Source of the DNA: an uncultured Clostridia bacterium
GTDB lineage: Bacteria; Bacillota; Clostridia; Christensenellales; Borkfalkiaceae
Length of the DNA: 7,175 nt
NCBI GenBank assembly: GCA_947587775.1
Contig: CANPYD010000054.1
Coordinates: forward strand, 1-7,175
Reading direction: 5' to 3'
In this document: positions 6,260-7,175 of the stretch, one piece after another
Numbering within the stretch: position 1 is the first letter of the stretch
How the letters are laid out: the number at the start of each line of letters is the position of its first letter
Notes under the pieces: generated by a model
What the model was told of the DNA's origin: nothing
What the model saw: the letters and a program-made list of their open reading frames with translations, nothing else
Database searches by the model: none
Position numbers and translations under genes: made by a program

Positions 6260-6348
6260 AGTTTACCCCTTTTTCGCGCATTTGCGCGTTCTTTTTATAA
6301 AGCATACCGTGATTTCCCCCTTTACGGAAACCACGGTAGCCCCAATCT
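6260..6348 (-). promoter_or_regulatory. Structured 5' leader of the greA operon
   Basis: The predicted untranslated leader is about 89 nt. On the minus strand it contains a 12-bp stem, ACCGTGGTTTCC (6337-6326) with GGAAATCACGGT (6317-6306), around an 8-nt loop; eleven pairs are Watson-Crick and one is G-U. A second small hairpin, CGCGC-AAAT-GCGCG (6288-6275), lies just before the AGGGG ribosome binding site. Neither stem is followed by a T-tract, so an ordinary attenuator is unlikely. The structures may affect mRNA stability or initiation. No known riboswitch or T-box motif was recognised. Confidence 0.6.
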
Positions 6349-6354
6349 GCGTTT

Positions 6355-6383
6355 ATTATAGCTCATTCAGGGAAAATTGTCAA
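6355..6383 (-). promoter_or_regulatory. Consensus sigma-A promoter of the greA-lysS operon
   Basis: On the minus strand, TTGACA (6383-6378), a 17-bp spacer and TATAAT (6360-6355) match the consensus hexamers and spacing exactly. The predicted start of transcription is about 6348. It is one of very few AT-rich stretches in the window and drives the housekeeping genes to its left. Confidence 0.93.
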
Positions 6384-6413
6384 CTATCTTTCCACTTTCC
6401 CGCAAGTTTCTCA

Positions 6414-6442
6414 TTGCTTTTTTTGAAAATATCGTATATAAT
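6414..6442 (+). promoter_or_regulatory. Divergent promoter for the small plus-strand genes
   Basis: TTGCTT (6414-6419, 3 of 6 to consensus but with the key TTG), a 17-bp spacer and a perfect TATAAT (6437-6442). The expected transcript start, 7 nt after the end of the -10, is 6449, which is the A of the start codon of the next gene. The -35 boxes of the two divergent promoters are 30 bp apart. Confidence 0.7.
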
Positions 6443-6448
6443 TAAGAT

Positions 6449-6706
6449 ATGTTCCGCATTTGGGGAAAAGTCTATTCCGACGATCATATTGCAAAACAGA
6501 CGGTGTACGAAAGCATGGAAAAATTCGTCTATGCCGATTTTTTCAGATATCTTTCGGAGATCTGCGAAAAACTGGACGTCCCGACGCCGCTGCTTTTGAA
6601 ACAGCATATCTTTCAGTATGCCAAATTCCGCCATGTCGTGTTCCGCCCCGCCGATTTTATGGAGAGCGTCCCCTTCGACAAGCTCGTTCTGGAAAATATC
6701 TCCTGA
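6449..6706 (+). CDS. Small conserved-looking protein of unknown function, probably leaderless
   Basis: The product is an 85-residue soluble protein without membrane segments or cysteine motifs beyond a single Cys. Its beginning, MFRIWGKVYSDD, and its layout (a charged middle, then LDVPTPLLLKQHI and a closing FxxLVLENI) resemble, from memory, a family of small clostridial proteins that start MRIWGK and end in a similar strand; I know no function for it. The start is well fixed. An in-frame TAA at 6443-6445 blocks anything upstream, and the next Met is residue 23, past the conserved N-terminus. There is no Shine-Dalgarno sequence, and the -10 box ends 6 nt before the ATG, so the transcript probably begins at the start codon. 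It is transcribed away from greA and is followed without a gap by a membrane-protein gene. Confidence 0.75.
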   Translation: MFRIWGKVYSDDHIAKQTVYESMEKFVYADFFRYLSEICEKLDVPTPLLLKQHIFQYAKFRHVVFRPADFMESVPFDKLVLENIS

Positions 6707-6952
6707 ATGCGTAAAAAATTCTATACTGCAGATACTGCCGCCATGAAATACACGACGTGGATCATGAGCGGCATTTTGATTTTCTTGGGGATGTGTGCGA
6801 GCGTCTATGCGCTCGGCGGGTTCAACCTTCTGTTATTTCTGTGCGCGGGGAATGTTTACGTCTACCGCGCGATCCTCTCCCTCGGCGGCGTCGCGGCGCT
6901 GTGGCTCCTCTTCTGGCTCTTCGCCTTCCGCCCGACGAGATTTCTGTCGTAG
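6707..6952 (+). CDS. Small two-helix membrane protein, DUF378-like
   Basis: The 81-residue product has two hydrophobic helices (about 17-38 and 54-74) joined by a short GGFNLLLFLCAGN segment, and ends RPTRFLS. The layout, helix, then G-F-N-L, a short loop, a conserved-position arginine (R54) and a second glycine-rich helix, resembles DUF378 proteins. The usual NWG at the end of helix 1 is missing, so the assignment is tentative. The first ATG follows the upstream TGA directly (TGAATG), suggesting translation by re-initiation. M13 at 6743 (MKYTTWIMSG) matches the family's usual N-terminus better and is the main alternative. Neither start has a visible Shine-Dalgarno sequence. Function is unknown. 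Confidence 0.65.
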   Translation: MRKKFYTADTAAMKYTTWIMSGILIFLGMCASVYALGGFNLLLFLCAGNVYVYRAILSLGGVAALWLLFWLFAFRPTRFLS

Positions 6953-7018
6953 ATTTGCGCTCGTGCCGCCCTTAGTAGCACAATAGAAATGCAGGCGGGG
7001 CGCTTGTTACTACATTAA

Positions 7019-7034
7019 GTCGAAGGGATTCGAC
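7019..7034. repeat. Perfect short hairpin with a GGGA loop
   Basis: GTCGAA (7019-7024) and TTCGAC (7029-7034) form a 6-bp stem closed by GGGA, a GNRA-type tetraloop on the plus strand. It sits 66 nt after the last plus-strand stop codon and just before the large compound hairpin. No T-tract follows. It may be part of the 3' end structure of the plus-strand transcript. Confidence 0.55.
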
Positions 7035-7043
7035 AAATTGAGT

Positions 7044-7096
7044 GGAGCGGCGCAATTCTGCTCAACAGTGCGGTGCACTGTGAGCTGCGCCGCTCC
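7044..7096. repeat. Compound hairpin with 22 paired bases
   Basis: An outer perfect 11-bp inverted repeat, GGAGCGGCGCA (7044-7054) with TGCGCCGCTCC (7086-7096), encloses an inner one. Inside, GCTCA (7060-7064) pairs with TGAGC (7081-7085) and CAGTGC (7066-7071) with GCACTG (7075-7080), around a GGT loop. The only unpaired stem bases are ATTCT (7055-7059) and A7065, both on the left arm. No T-run follows on either strand, so it is not a standard intrinsic terminator. It may be a mobile palindromic repeat, an mRNA-end stabiliser or a structured RNA. Confidence 0.7.
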
Positions 7097-7098
7097 TT

Positions 7099-7139
7099 CC
7101 CTCCCACGGAGGGGGCAAGACCTGCCCCCTTTGAAGGGG
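7099..7139. repeat. GC-rich two-part repeat related to the left-edge repeats
   Basis: CCCTCC-CAC-GGAGGG (7099-7113) is followed by CCCCTT-TG-AAGGGG (7126-7139). GGGGGC (7111-7116) can instead pair with GCCCCC (7124-7129), giving two competing folds. The second half, GCCCCCTTTGAAGGGG (7124-7139), matches the reverse complement of the hairpin at 235-258 closely. The whole 6953-7175 stretch otherwise holds no gene. Confidence 0.6.
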
Positions 7140-7158
7140 TGGAGCAACGCGTCCTGCC

Positions 7159-7175
7159 AAAGATTGGTAATCTTT
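7159..7175. repeat. Palindrome cut by the window edge
   Basis: AAAGATT (7159-7165) and AATCTTT (7169-7175) form a perfect 7-bp stem around GGT, ending at the last base of the window. It could extend further or be a weak terminator with a T-rich tail; the sequence beyond is not available. Confidence 0.45.

Noticed and set aside
6054..6305. Possible leader peptide or gene starting at 6305 on the minus strand and running into greA
   Set aside because: It overlaps greA in another frame for most of its length, has a basic low-complexity product, and its only G-rich upstream segment is buried in the leader hairpin.
6306..6337. Leader hairpin as a transcription terminator or attenuator
   Set aside because: No T-tract follows the stem on either strand, and no alternative pairing or uORF was found that would support attenuation.
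6377..6382. TTGTCA on the plus strand as a -35 box
   Set aside because: It is the reverse side of the greA -35 region; no -10 lies at the correct distance, and the plus-strand -10 at 6437 is too far away.

Overview
The window looks like a chromosomal housekeeping segment from a fairly GC-rich member of the Bacillota, most likely an uncultured Clostridia lineage. This rests on gene content and order: greA next to lysS, and a lysine/arginine-decarboxylase-like gene, holB and ricT (yaaT) in a row as in the Bacillus yaaO-tmk-yaaQ-yaaR-holB-yaaT neighbourhood. It also rests on Shine-Dalgarno-led starts and near-consensus sigma-A promoters. The taxon is inference; no rRNA or other marker is present.

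Layout. Positions 1-297 hold no gene; the stretch is packed with GC-rich direct and inverted repeats. Positions 298-6383 form one leftward (minus-strand) transcription unit. It starts at a promoter with perfect -35 and -10 hexamers (6355-6383), passes through a structured leader of about 89 nt, and reads greA, lysS, an unknown membrane-anchored protein, a short Orn/Lys/Arg-decarboxylase-family protein, holB and ricT. The middle genes are tightly packed: gaps of 14 and 12 nt, then a 20-nt overlap, a 0-nt junction and a 22-nt overlap. A 56-residue 2[4Fe-4S] ferredoxin follows after 73 nt with its own extended -10 promoter, and a strong intrinsic terminator (298-324) closes the unit.

Divergently, on the plus strand, two small genes lie at 6449-6952. 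The first is an 85-residue protein whose promoter places the transcript start on the A of its ATG, so the mRNA is probably leaderless. The second is an 81-residue two-helix membrane protein resembling DUF378, whose ATG directly follows the stop of the first. Positions 6953-7175 hold no gene but carry several hairpins, including a compound 22-bp-stem structure and a GC-rich repeat related to those at the left edge.

The main operon joins transcript-cleavage rescue of RNA polymerase (GreA), lysine charging of tRNA (LysS), the replication clamp loader (delta prime) and an RNase Y specificity factor (RicT). No defence system, prophage, IS element or CRISPR array is visible. The points most worth attention are the leaderless divergent gene, the unknown membrane protein inside the operon, a very degenerate delta prime, a shortened decarboxylase-fold protein, an active-site substitution in LysS, and the modular palindromic repeats at both edges.
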